Shown: in pieces, positions 48,134 through 61,584 of the stretch
Position numbering within the stretch: position 1 is the stretch's first letter
How the letters are laid out: every line of letters begins with the position of its first letter
Assembly: GCA_018360145.1 (NCBI GenBank)
Contig: SRPY01000017.1
Coordinates: 1-64,000, forward strand
Source: Claviceps africana
Lineage: Eukaryota > Ascomycota > Sordariomycetes > Hypocreales > Clavicipitaceae
Length of the DNA stretch: 64,000 nucleotides
Reading direction: 5' to 3'
The notes under the pieces: model-generated
The model's input: only the letters and a program-made list of their open reading frames with translations
Told to the model about the DNA's origin: nothing
The model's database searches: none
Program-made: the position numbers and the translations under genes

Positions 48134-51100
48134 ATACATTCTTTATATAATAGCAGCAACTTCTACTTTAGTTAAGCTATAGCGTTTTTTAACAATAGAG
48201 GTAGGTTATAAAAGGAAGGCAATAGGTTATAATTTATTACTATTAATATCCTTTTTAAAAATACTTATACTGTTTTATTTTATATTAAGTTAAAAAGTAT
48301 ATAGGCTAAACCCTTCTTTATATATATTAACTTTAAAGAAAAGTAGTTTCTTTAAATTATAATACTAAAAAAGCACCTTTATATATAGAAGGTTATATAA
48401 GTTTTTAAAGGCTATAGTTTTCTCTTTAATAGATTTAAAGGTTTTAAACTTTATTATTTATTTTTAAGCTTACTTTAAAGAGCTAAGTAGAATTTTATTT
48501 CTTTTCTTAACTTTTTATAGAAGGCTTATCTTTTTATCTTAAAGAGGGTAAATATAGATATTAAACTATAGTATATTAATATAGAGGTAACCCACTATTC
48601 TAATAAAGGTTTTAAGATTAGCTAATATAGTTAGTATTTATAAGCGCTTAAAAGCCTTTACTTTATTATCTATATTAATAAAGCTATTTATATTAATAAT
48701 AAACCTTAGCAGCTAAATAAAGGGATATTTAATAAAAGACTTACTAGCTAAAATATAAAGGTAAGCTTTATTAATAATATTAAAAATAATTTTAAGATAG
48801 TAAAGGTAGTCCTTAAAGGTATTTAAGAAAATTATAATATTATTAATATAAACCTAAATAAAGTTATAGTTATAAAATAAGCAATCTATAAAGCGCTATA
48901 TATATACTAATAAGTTCTTATACCTCTATATTATAATATAGGATACCTCTACGCCTCTTTTTAAGATAATTACTATTTAGTTATAATAGTTTAAATACAC
49001 TAAGAGCTAATTAAAAAAACCTATAGCATTTAAAAGGGTTTTCTACTTCTTTCTATAGGCGTTATTTATAATATCACTTTAGTTAAGTAGTAGATAAATA
49101 TTTAGTATTATTATACAGTTAATTAATTATATATCTATAACTCTACGTGCCTTTATTACTTTACTAGTTGTTTATTAAATAATAAATCCTAAATATAAAT
49201 AAAGAGCTTTTTCTTTACTACTTAAAAATAATATTTTACTAACTTTATACTTTTTATTCTAAATTTTATAAAATTTCTTATAATCCTTTTAGCTAAGGTT
49301 ATAGACCTATAAAGGTTTAACTTTATTCTACTATTTAAAGATAAAGTTAATATACATTTTATCTTTATTAGCTATAGAGACTACCCCTCTATTTTAATAA
49401 ATATTAAATTTATTAAAGAGTTTAATAAATTAAGTAGCTATATTAGTGTTAAGGTTAGCTACTCTAACACTAAAGATATTATAGATAAATAGGATATTCT
49501 TAAAGTAGGAAATACTATATAATAATATCCCTTTATTAATAGCTTTAGAGTTAAGGTCTTTATTATTTTTAAAGAGTTCTATATCTTTAACTTTAAAGGC
49601 TATAATATCTTTAAAATAGTTAAAAATTAAGCTATTTAGAATAATAATATTATCTCTATAAAAAGCTATATATTAATAGATATTAAAACTAACTAAACTT
49701 ATAGCTTTAAGAGTTCTTAGCTGTTATTTTATTTTAATATATAAGGGCTTATTAGTGTTATTATAAATAAGGAGTAGCTTCTCCTAACCTTATTAAATAA
49801 AAATATTAAAAATTTAATAGTGCCTTAAGTAGAAATAGTAAACGCTAGTTTTCTATTTATTTTAAAGGTCTTTCCACTTAATTAGTAAAATCCCTATAAA
49901 ATATAGAGGAATTATTATAATATAGGCTACTATAACCCTTTAAATTAGTACTAAGTACAGTATATAAAAGATTTATCCCTTTACTACTATACTATAAACT
50001 ATATAGAAAGTTACATTAAGATTAATAAAATTAATTTACATGCTATAATTATATATAAATTTTATATTAATAAGTATTTAAAGTGTAAAGTTATTTATAA
50101 TATCTATAGTAACTATAAATTAACTAAAAACTTAAGTGCCTTTTATAATGCTAGAAATATAAAAGTTAAATATTACTATTTTAGTAATAAAGAATAAAGA
50201 ATTTACACTATTTACCGTTTTAAGGTTTTAAGTGCTTTATTTAATATTATAATTATTCTACTTAAGCTATTCTTTATTAACTAAAATAGAGGAGGTTTTA
50301 ATATTTAAGTAAATTTTATATCCCTTACCTTTATTATTAAAATATACTAATATTTTAAGGTATATTAAAGCTTTTATTTTTCTATTAACTTTAAGCTGCT
50401 TTAAGTAAATAACTATCTCTATAACTTAGCCGCTTATAATTCTACTACTAAGCTTTATAATTACTAAAGGTGCCTTAGAGTGGTTCCTTATATTAATATA
50501 GGCAATGTAGGTATCTATATAGTTATTATTTAGTTCTAAGGCTAATATAGATATCTTACTAAGCGCTACTATATTTATAGTTACTAAGAGATTATAGGTT
50601 AAAAGGTTTAGCGCTTTAATAATAATAATTAAGGGTATTTTATAATAATGCAATAGGTTAGTAATAGTTAAGTATATATTTATAAAATTTACTTTAATAA
50701 AATTAAACTATTTACTATTATCTTTATTAATAATTTCTCCTTTTTCTATAAAGTAGTACCTTAAAGCTTTAAGTTTAGCCTTTTTAGCTATAAAATTAAA
50801 ACCCTTACTATTTATAATAAAATACGCTAATTTATTGTTAGCCTTCTATTTTTAATAAAACTTTAGGTTATATTTACTATTAAATTATAGTTTACTTAAG
50901 CTAGACTATAGTAGCTATAGGTTAAGGCTATTTATTCCTACCTCTTTTAAAGGGGGTCCCCTTAAGGTAAATAAAGTGCTTAGCTACTATTTATTTTAAA
51001 GGGGGCTATTATTATTTAAGTAAGGGTAGAAATGCCTCTTATATAAATAGTTATATAGAGGTATATACTAATATCTTTAATTTAAGTGGTTATAATTTTA

Positions 51101-53236
51101 TAAAGAATATTAAGTGCTATAGTATTCTTACTATTATAAGCTATATCCTTAGTTTTAAAAACTATTATTATACTATTATAGGCTAAAGGTTTATTCTTTT
51201 AAATTACTTTTAGGATTTTATTAATTCTAATAAATCTCTATATTATTATTAAGATATTCTAAATCTTTATCTTTATTAAATACTTCTATAGCTAAGTTAT
51301 CGCTAATCTCTATTTTTATCTTCTTAGTTTTTTTATAGTTCTTAGCTTTTTAAAGTATATCTTAAAGGTTATATTTTTTACTATTAATAAAGTTAATATA
51401 TATATTATATTAATCTATTTTTAGTAAAAAAAGGTAAAGTTATTAAAGTTCTATATATAACTTAAGGTAAAGTTAAATTAATAGCTAAAAGTTATTAAAT
51501 TCACTATTAATCTATATATAATAAAAAACCTTTACTATAAAGTCTTTAAGGGATATAGTGCTAACTATATTATCTCTAAAGAATTTAGCTTAATTAAGCT
51601 AAGCTATAGCATTTTAAACCTTAATACTAAACTCCTTCTAAACTATATAAAAAACTAAATTTAAATTACTAAAGATTATTATCTACTTTTAGTTATTAAA
51701 ATACTATTTATACTAAATTAATGCTAGCCTTTAAAATAAGTACTAAATTTAGTATTAAATTTAATTTTAGTAATTTAAGGTTATATAACTATAGTAGTCC
51801 TTTATTACTTAGATTTAAAGATCTATATTATTAAAAATAGCTACCTTCTCTTTATAGTAAATAACCTTACTATTAATATCTTTAGAATTAGTTTTAAAGT
51901 TAAGGTACTTAATATCCCCTATCTTCTATAAGGTATTAAGATATCTATTATAGGTATTAGGTGCTAAGGTAGAGGTTCCTTAGTACTTAACTATTATAGC
52001 TAGTTCTTTTATAATAAAAAGTAAAGACTAACTATAGTATATTAATAAGCGTTAAAATATTTACTTATTAAAGCATTAACTTTATTCCTTAAAATATAAA
52101 ATATATATATTAAGGTATTTTTAATTAAAGTCTATTATTAGTTAGTAGTTTAAGTAGGTCTTTTAATATTAAAAGAAAGATGCTAACCTTTTAGTATTAT
52201 TTATAGAAGCCTATTATAAAGGGTTTTTCTTATAGCTAGTTATTACTTTATTATAATAAATACTTAATTCTTTTTAAAGGGAATTGCTAGTTAATAGCAG
52301 CTTTATAAATTAAGATTTAAGGTTTTATTAGCTTAATAAGTAAATATTTACTAAAGTGCGTTAGTTTTTAACTTAAAATTCTACTATTATACGCTAAAAA
52401 TTCTTTATTATATTAGCATTAGTTTATTTAATATAGAGGTTTTATTATTTAAATTTCTCTTTTAAAAAAGAGATTACCTTATTTTAAAAGATTTCTATAA
52501 AAGCTAGTTTTAGCTTAATAAATATTAAAGCCTTCTCTTAAGCCTAGCTAATAAAGGCTAGTGTAAAGTTAAAGGAAATTACTTAAGTATTTATATTTAT
52601 ATACCTTCCTTTAAGGAAAGAGCTATAGGGATTCTCTTTTAGTAAAAGTAAGTTAAATCTTAAAGTCTTTAATAGTCCTTATTTATTAGCGCTATAATTA
52701 TCCTTTATTAATATATTTTTTTATTTAATTTAGAAGGTTTTTATAGAAAAGGGGGTACTTAGCTTACTAATAAAGGGGGAGGCTTATAGTAAGTCTAAGG
52801 AACTGTTTTTTAATTTAAAGAGATTTAAAAGTCTAAACTTTTTTATTTAATTTATTATTCTTTTTATAGTTTTTAGTTCTTTATTAATAAAGGGCTATTT
52901 ATAAAATTCTAATAGTAAGGTTAATTAATTTAAATAGGCTTAGGCTAAATCTATAGCTTACTATCTATAAATTAATATTTTATAAAAGTTTTAAGGTTTT
53001 TAATGTCTTTTTAAGAGAGAAAAGGTTTCTTATAATATTAAAACTTTAGGAAATCTTTATAAAATACCTAAAGTTAGTGCACTTATTAGATTTAGTTCTA
53101 AGTAATTAGAGAGAGGCTTAGAGTTACTAGCTTAATGTCTTAAGCCTATTAGTCTTCTTTAGTTATTAATATATAAGTAGTTAGCTTTTATATTTATAAT
53201 TTAGTATATATAAAAGAAATAGTAATTACTACTACC
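48134..53236 (-). pseudogene. Element C gag-protease-RT remains (Ty3/Gypsy)
   Basis: On the minus strand the RT box reads VYINNIIIFLNTFKDYL starting near 48853 (YIDD mutated to YINN at 48850-48839). It is followed by a stretch resembling YLxxIFxxINKAYLYILASK and then a KSFIKYP block, the fungal Gypsy RT pattern in which KSFxGYPSVQLLG is common. Upstream, toward 53.2 kb, gag and protease are inferred from position. A 75-codon open piece survives at 50653-50426 (MHYYKIPLIIII...), not assignable to a domain. This RT is of a different type from that in E. Confidence 0.7.
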
Positions 53237-53435
53237 TATTATATACTAAATATAGTATATAAAGCGTAGGCATTTATAACTTATAAAATGCATTATAAAT
53301 AATTATAAAAGGAATTATAAAAGAGAATATATATAAGTTATAGATAGGTGTATAGTTATATATAGTAATAAAGTTGTCTTTCTACTTATGTTCTTAGGAA
53401 TCCTCCTTTTATATGAGGAATTCCGTCCCGTAACA
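53237..53435 (-). repeat. Element C 5' LTR (199 bp)
   Basis: The inner left end is mutated (TATTATATACTAAATATAGT). The outer right end is intact (GGAATTCCGTCCCGTAACA). Confidence 0.9.
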
Positions 53436-53440
53436 GATAT

Positions 53441-53519
53441 AAAGATATATAGGTAGCTTTATAGCTAGCTTTATAGTTAATAAATTTAGATTTTTTTTTT
53501 CTTTTATTGTTTTTTTCTA

Positions 53520-53552
<33 letters not shown>

Positions 53553-53647
53553 TATTTTATTTCCTTTTTTTTTTATTATTATATATATTTTTTTTTATAA
53601 AAATAAAATAAAATAATTTAAAGCTTAGTTTAATTATATATTAATAT
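53441..53647. repeat. Simple-sequence T/ATT tract between C and D2
   Basis: T runs and (ATT)n at about 53490-53600. No gene or element terminus apart from the flanking target duplications. Confidence 0.7.
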
Positions 53648-54670
53648 TGTTGAAAATAAGAGCTATTTTTAGGAGACCTCATCCACTATAAGGACCTTCA
53701 ACAGGCCTTATAACGACCCCAAACCTAACCCCTATAGAGACCTTTATAGAGGGTCTTTAGGTTAAAAGCTAGCGGTAATGCGCGCAACACACGCGTGCGT
53801 ACGTGCGTAGCAAGTATAAAGATAGATATTTTAGCTAAAAGCTTATAGCTATAAGCGCCTTACTTTTCTAGCCTTTTCGCCTTTAATTATACACTTTAAT
53901 AGCTAGCGTACACTTAATTAAAAAGCTAATAAACTATTAGCTTTAGTAATAGATTTTTATAGTAATAAAGTATATTAACTAAATTTTAATTAAATATTTA
54001 AGCTACACTACTTAATAGCTATAAGGCCTTAAGTTATATAATTTATAAACTACTTTAAAGAAGGAAATAAAAGGTCTTTAAAATTAAATTATATAAAGAT
54101 TAAAGGTTATAGAAAGGAAATATAAAGGTTTTTATTATTACTAAAGTAAAGGGAATTTTTCTATATAATTTTCTTAATTTTTAAATTTTTAGGATTTTTT
54201 TATATATAGATTTTTACTAAGTAAATTTTTAGTATATATATTAATAGGTTAATTATATAGCTATAAGTCTATTTTTTTATTTTTCTATATAAATAAATTT
54301 TATAGAAAATAAAAAGTAGCTTATAAGCCTTTATTAACTATATAGATTTACTAATAAGCTTAGTAAGTATATAAAGAAAAATAATTATTTCTTTATAGCT
54401 ATTTATAACTATATAAACTATTAATTTTAAACCTATTACTTATAATATTAAATAAATTAAATAAAATTTAAGACAATTTACTTATATTTTATAAGCTAGA
54501 ATTTAATGTATTTTATATACTAAAAAGTATATATTAAGCTTTTAATATAGAAATAAGGCCTATAGTAGCTGCTATAGCGCTATAAAGACCTTTTAACTGC
54601 TAGTTTACTAAGCCTTACTACCTTAGTATTTTAAAGGGTAAAAGCCTTTATAAACCCTTTATTTTTAATA
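53648..54670 (+). repeat. Element D2 5' LTR (1023 bp)
   Basis: The outer tip TGTTGAAAATAAGAGC is preserved. A 23-nt alternating tract at 53787-53809 is still CpG-rich. Confidence 0.92.
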
Positions 54671-55239
54671 AGTTATAAGCTTAAAAGCACTTTTTAAGCA
54701 CTAAAAAATTTACTAAATTTTATAGAATAATAAGAAAATTCACTAAAAATTATCTAAATTTTCTACATTAAAGTATAGACCTAAAGAAAGACTTAAAAGC
54801 TATTATTCCTTCTATAAAAATAAAATAAATTCACTAAAAGAAGTCTCCCCTTCTATAAAATAAAGAGAAATACAATATAAAAGAAATTCTACTTCTATAA
54901 AAATAGAATCTATAAATTATAAAAGCTTTTTTACTTCTATAAAAAATTATAGAAGCATTCCTTCTTCTATAATAAGAAAATATATAAAAAATTCCTATTT
55001 CTATATAAAGAGTATAGAGGTATTCCCTTTTATAAAAAGGAAATATTATAGAAGCTTTCCTTCTATAAAGGCCTTAGAAACATTCCTATTTTTTAAAGGC
55101 TAAGATCTATAAATAAAAGCTTTTATAGGTATTTTTTCTATAAATTCCTACTTTATAAAGCTTTCCTTTCTCTATAATTTAGTAGCTATAGACTCTATAA
55201 ACTTAAGGCCTTAGGCTAAGAGCTAAGAGTAGGTTTAGG

Positions 55240-58200
55240 TTAATTCTATAAACTAGTAAATGACTACCTAAAATAATAATATCTTTAATATTCTATAAAA
55301 ATTAAAAGATTTAGCTATAACTATAGCTAATAACTTAATAAATAAGCTAGTAAATACACTACTAAAAGATTTTAATTTTAATAGAAGTATAAGCTAAAAT
55401 AAGGCTTTTAATATATTAAATTCCTATAATAACTCTATTATTAAGGAATTTAATAAAAGGGTTTATAGCTTCCTAAAGGCTGTAAAGCTAAAGGAACTAA
55501 AAAACTATAATTAATAGAAATAAGCCCTAGTAATTTAATTTAAGGCTTTAAAAATACTTAATTTTCTAAATAATTTTAAGGGATTTTTTAGTAATTTAAA
55601 TAATTTTAACTAAGCTATTATTTTTATACTTTTAAGAGATAGCTATTCTAAAGGCCCTTAAGCCGCTATAATTTAGCAATAAAACCTAGTAGAAGCCTTT
55701 AGCCTTTTAGAAAGGCAGTATTTTTAAAGTACTAAAATAAAACGTAGCTCCTTATATTCTTAATTTTATAGCTTAAATTTCTAAGGCTTTAAGGGATCTT
55801 TAGAGGCTTTTAATGCTTTATTTAATAATTTATTAACTAAATTAGTAATTTTTAATGTTTTTATAAAACTTATAGATTAAGTAAACTAATATTTATAAGC
55901 ATTAAAATTTACTTTTCCTTAATAGGCAGAAAGGTAATAATTTACTATAAGGATTAATAAAGCTCTAAGGATCTCTATAGAGGCACTAAATTTGTAATTT
56001 TTAATAGTAAATCTACTAAAAAAGTAGCGAGATAAAAGCTTTACTATAGCTAAAGCTTTAAATTATAGAGCTATAAGCTTTAAGGAATCTATATATAAAG
56101 GCTTTAAAGAAAATAAAACCCTTAATTCTTATAATAAAAATAAGAATAATAAAAAGAATAACCCCTAAGAAAATAAAGGAAATTCTAAGTCCTCTTTTAA
56201 TAAAAAGAAAGGTAAAACCTAGCCTAAAAAATCCTTTAAAAAGGCTAAGGATAAGGCTTAGAAGAGTGTATTTATATTAGGTAATTTTAACCTTATTAAT
56301 AGCTTTTTAAAGCTTTTTAGCAAACTTAGTAGCCTTAGTATTAGCAGTAAATCCACTAATTTTAGTAATTCTAATAGTGTTACTAATATTAAAAAAGACT
56401 TAAAGAATAAAAAACCCTTTAAGGCCTTTAATTTTAATTATAAAGTAATAAAGAACTCTCTTCTTTATAATATAGGCTTTATAGTGTATTTAGTTAATTT
56501 TAAAGAGCACTTTATAAGCTATATTCCTTATAAAAAAGGGGAAGCTAAGCCTATTTCTATTAATAGAGGACCTATATATTTTAAGGGATATAGAAAAGCT
56601 AAATTTCTAATGCTTTACTAGTAAAATCCTAATAAATATAGGCCTTTAATCCTTTAAGATATACTATATTTTCTAGGTTTAAATATAAATATAGTTAGTA
56701 GATTAAAACACTATTTAATAGGAGGATATATAAGTAAAAATGCTTTATATTTAGCTAATAGGTCTTATATTAAGCTTTTAAATATTAAGAAATATAGCTT
56801 TTTCTTTAAAATAAAAGACCTATATACACCTCTTTTAAAATCACTTAGTAGCTCTTATAGCCACTATAATAGTTATTTTAACTATTAGGCTTTTAGCTAC
56901 TCTATAGAGGTTAAAATCCCTTTTTAAAAGCTCTTATAGACTAAGGAAGCTATTAAAATTAAAGAATTAAGGGATTTTAACTTAAAACCCTTTAATATTA
57001 TAGCCCCTTCTTCCTTAATACCTATAGCCCTAGGCTAGGTCCTTAATTCCCTTAATTTAGCACCTAATTCCTTTAAATTAAGGCCTAATTATTAAGGGGT
57101 ATAATAGGCTTTAACAGACTCTCTTACTATATTTTTAAAGGCTTTAAAAGACCTAAAAATAATAAAAGGTCTTTTAAAGCCCTTAGAACTATAGGCGCTT
57201 TAATAAAAGGCCTATAAACCCTTTAATAAAGCCTAGTAAGAAGCTATAAAAAAAGGCTTTATAGGGCCTAAAAAGTTAAGCTTAAGCGCTAAAAGTCAGC
57301 CTTTAAAGCTTAATTTATACTAAAAATTGCTAAAACTAGCTAGAATTTAGTATATTTAGTTAGGGCATTTAAAGATTAACCTTTTAAAGAAAATAAGCTT
57401 ATTAGCTAAGGGAATATTAGATTTTATTAATATTAAAAATAAGGATTTTAACTGCCTAACCTATACTTAAATTAAGGCAGTTAGAAAACCTAGTAAAAAT
57501 TTAATTTTTAACCCTTTTAAAGCTCTAAATAAGCTAGAGGGGGATACAGTAAAAATCAGCCCTACCCCTTATAATAAGTAGTAAATCTACTTATTTTTAA
57601 TAAACTAAAAAACTAAATTTAAGTAGGCTTTATAAATACTTAATAAAGAGGGACCTACTGTATTTTTAGCTATTAAAAGCTTCTTTAAAGCCCTAAAGAA
57701 TAAGTTTAATACCTACCTTAAATATCTATATTTTAATAGAGGTAAAGAAATTAATTCTGCTTTATAGAGCTAGCTAGTTAAAAAGGGGATAAAATTCACA
57801 ACTTCTTCCCTTTATATCTATAAGTAAAATGGATTAGCTAAGCCTTCTATCTATATTATTTTAAATAGATTACAGGCTACCCTACACTGGTTTGGTTTAC
57901 CGTTATTTTTATAGAATTTTGTCCTTTTTTTAGTTATAAATTTTATAAATTTATTAGCAAATTTAACTAAACTAGCGTGCCTAGTATAATTATTAGCTAA
58001 TGACTTTAATAGGCCCTTTATACCTAATTATAGCTTTTTTAAAGCTATAGGCTTTTATTATAAGGTTTTAATTTCTTTAGAAAAAAGACTTAAAGCTTAA
58101 AAGCTAGCCTTTAAAATAGTACTTAGTAGGCTACTTACTATAGTAAGTTCTAAGACCTATATAGTATATATTCCCTCTAAAAGGCTTATAATAAAAACTA

Positions 58201-60244
58201 GTTTTTTTAGAATTATAGAACCTATAAGCCTTATTTCTAACAGCCTCCCTAGGCTTTCTATAGGGAATAATAGCTCTTTAAAGGGGGATTTCCTTAATAA
58301 AAATGCCTTAAAACCCTCTATATTTATAGAGGGGGCTAAGGTAAATTTAAAACCTTTTAATCCTTTAATAAAGAATAATTCCTTAAAGGGGGAAAAACAA
58401 CTAAATAAGGTTATTTTTAGTAATAAAAATTACTCTATTTTTTATAATTAAATAGTTAGAAATAAGCTAAGCTAAGCCCTTAGTCTTAAGGATTAAAATT
58501 CACTAAATTTAATATAATTTAAGCCTAAAAAAATTAATTTAAATCTAAATAAAATAGATATTAATATAGGGGCTTTTATATATTAAATCTACTATAAGGT
58601 ATAACTTAAAGTAAAAGAAAATATACTTAATAATAAGCCTAAAACCTAGAAGTAAGCTTTATATTTACTAAATAAAGCTAAATAGCTTAAAGTAATTTTT
58701 AGTGAATTTAAATAACTTTTAAAGGCTAAAACCTTTAAATTTATAGAGGTAAACTAAGTCCTTAAAGGCTAGAAGGTTTTAAAAAATCGCTTAGTATTAA
58801 AAATAAAGAGAGATAAAGAAAATAATCCTCTTAAATATAAAGTATAGCTTATTATTAAAGGATTTATATAAATAAAAGGGTTAAATTATATAGATACCTT
58901 TGCTGTGACTTATATTCCCTTTAGCTAGTAAATCTTACTAGCCTTAGTAGCTTAAAATAACTAAGAAATAAAGTAAGTAGACTTTATTAATGCCTTTTTA
59001 AATAGTTACCTTAAAGAGCTTATTTATATAATAATTCTAAAGAGCTTTATAGAATTTATCTATACTTAGCTAAATTAGCTAAAAGCTATAGCTATAAGGC
59101 TTTTAAAAAGTAAATAATTATCCTTAAAAAGACCCTTTATAGCTTAAAGTAAAGCTTTAAAGAGTAGCAATAAATGCTAACTAAAGTGCTTAAAAGCCTT
59201 AGTTTTAGCCCTTTTATATCTAACCTTACTATATTCTATAATCTAATAACTAAAACATTTATTATTACTTACGTTAATAATTACTTACTTATAGGGCTAA
59301 ATTTATAATATATTTAATAGCTTAAAAAGGCTTTATATAAGGCCTACTTTATAGAAGATAGGGGCTCTACTAAATTCTTTTTAGAGGTGTAAATATAGTG
59401 TAATTAAAAAAATAAAGTCTTGAAAATACATTAAAAACAGTATATTTAAGACGCCTTAGTATACTTTAAGCTAGAAAATTGTAAGGTAATTAGAATTTTA
59501 ATATAGCTAAGGGTTTTAAAAATATAGCTTACTAAGCCTTTAAAAAGCTAAGAAATTAAAGAATATTAAAGTATAATAGAGACTATTATATACTTAATAC
59601 TCTTTATTAGGCTTAATATTACTTTTACGCTATAGTAGCTTTCTATAGCTTTAGCTAGTCCTTATTTAAAACATTTAAATACTATAAAAAGCTTATTAAA
59701 GTACCTCTTTAATACTTAAAACCTTACTATAATTTATAAAGGTCTCTCTATAAATTCAAGTAAAAATAATACTGTTAGCTATAGCTTAGTTAGGTTTTAT
59801 AATAGCAATTTTACTAGAGATAGAAGCTCTTTTAAATTTACCTATATATATTTATTTAAGCTAGCTAGTAGCTCTATAAGTTAAAAGAGTAAAAAAGCTA
59901 GTATAATAGCTTTATTTACTATAGAAGCTAAATTAAATATAATCTATAAAACCTTTAGACAGCTTTAGTAGCTAAAGAGCATTTTTAAGGAGCTAAAGGC
60001 CTCTATAAAGCCCTTTATTTAGATTTTTTATAATAACTAAGGCGCTATAAAGACCGCCTATAATTTAGCACTTTATAGCTATACTAAATATACCTTATTA
60101 AAATTTCACTATAATTAACAACAAGTCTTAGCTAAGCTAGCTAAAATAGCTTATCTAAATACTAAGAAAATGCTAGCTAATAGCTTAATAAAGCCCCTAG
60201 CTATGCCTTTATACACTATTTTCTTAAAGCTTATAAGGCTTTAA
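55240..60244 (+). pseudogene. Copia gag-pol pseudogene of D2
   Basis: Collinear with D1 pol. The RT box reads YVNN at 59270-59281 (Val kept, both Asp turned to Asn), integrase is at about 57350-58000, and the RNase H tail AYLNTKKMLANSLIKPL at about 60150-60206. The frame end matches D1 at TAA 60242-60244. It is interrupted throughout by TAA/TAG. A deletion near 59055, relative to about 35532 in D1, removes a few codons. Confidence 0.85.
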
Positions 60245-60556
60245 TCCCTATAGTAATTACTATAAATCTTAACGCCTAGCTAAAGGTATTAAAACCCTTA
60301 TAAAAACACTTAAAAAATATAAAATAATTACTAAAATAATTACTAAAATTAACCTTTAACTTTAATAATAATTTTGTTTAATTAGCTATATTTAACTATA
60401 GCCTTTCTTTAATTTTTACTAAGAGCCCTGCTTTTTCACTTTTTAAATTAGTTATTCTTTTTCTTAAATAATTTTATTTAGATTTATATAGATTTTTTTT
60501 TTAAATTTAGTATTTCTCTTTTCGTTTTAGCTTTTAAAATACCTCTTTAGAGAGGG

Positions 60557-61579
60557 TATTAAAAATAACAGCTATTTTTAAAAGACCTTATCTACTATAA
60601 GGACCTTTAATAGGCCTTATAATAACCCTAAACCTAACCTTTATAGAGACCTTTATAGAGAGTCTTTAAGTTAAAAGCTAGCGGCAGTGTGTATAATATA
60701 TATATATATATATATATAGTAAGCGTAAAAATAAATATTTTAGCTAAGAGCTTATAGCTATAAACGCTTTACTTTTCTAGCCTTTTTACCTTTAATTATA
60801 TACTTTAATAATTAATATATACTTAATTAAAAAGCTAATAAACTATTAGCTTTAGTAATAGATTTTTATAGTAATAAAGTATATTAACTAAATTTTAATT
60901 AAAGATTTAAGCTACACTACTTAATAGCTATAAGGCTTGAAGTTATATAACTTATAAACTACTTTAAAAAAGGAAATAAAAGGTTTTTAAAATTAAATTA
61001 TATAAGGACTAAAGGTTATAGAAAGAAAATATAAAGGTTTTTATTATTACTAAAGTAAAGGGAATTTTTCTATATAATTTTCTTAATTTTTAGATTTTTA
61101 GGATTTCTTTATATATAGATTTTTATTAAGTAAATTTTTAGTATATATATTAATAAGTTAATTATATAGCTATAAGTCTATTTTTTTATTTTTTTATATA
61201 AATAAATTTTATAGAAAATAAAAAGTAGCTTATAAGCCCCTACTAACTATATAAATCTACTAATAAGCTTAGTAGGTATATAAGAAAGAATAATTATCTT
61301 CTTATAGCTATCTATTACTATATAAACTATTAATCTTAAACCTATTACCTATAATATTAAATAAATTAAATAAAATCTAAGAAAATTTACTTATATTTTA
61401 TAAGCTAAAATTTAGTGTATTTTACGTGCTAAACAGCGTGCATTAAGCTTCTAATATAGAAATAAGGCCTATAGCAGCTGCTATAGCGCTACAAAGACCT
61501 TCTAACCGCTAGTTTACTAAGCCTCACTACCTTAGTATTCTAGAGGGTAAAAGCCTCTGTAAACCCCTTATTTCTAATA
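60557..61579 (+). repeat. Element D2 3' LTR (1023 bp)
   Basis: The inner left end is strongly mutated; the alternating tract has become pure (AT)n at 60696-60718. The outer right end is better preserved (AGCAGCTGCTATAGCGCTAC near 61475). Confidence 0.92.
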
Positions 61580-61584
61580 AATAT

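Larger units (their letters stand above)
27038..53435 (-). mobile_element. Gypsy LTR retrotransposon C, host of nested elements D1 and B
   Basis: LTRs of exactly 199 bp (27038-27236 and 53237-53435), TG...CA type, with a perfect GATAT duplication at 27033-27037 and 53436-53440. Removing D1, B and their duplicated target sites leaves about 12.3 kb. Pol reads on the minus strand, so the 5' LTR is at 53435-53237. The candidate primer-binding site just inside it begins GGTAGTAGTAATTAC on the minus strand. RT lies at about 48.8 kb and integrase at about 41.8 kb, on either side of B. Confidence 0.88.
53648..61579 (+). mobile_element. Copia LTR retrotransposon D2
   Basis: A complete 7932-bp element of the same family and orientation as D1. 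LTRs of exactly 1023 bp (53648-54670 and 60557-61579) have a perfect AATAT duplication (53643-53647 and 61580-61584). A purine tract, AGAGAGGG, precedes the 3' LTR. It is more heavily RIP-mutated than D1. Confidence 0.95.
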
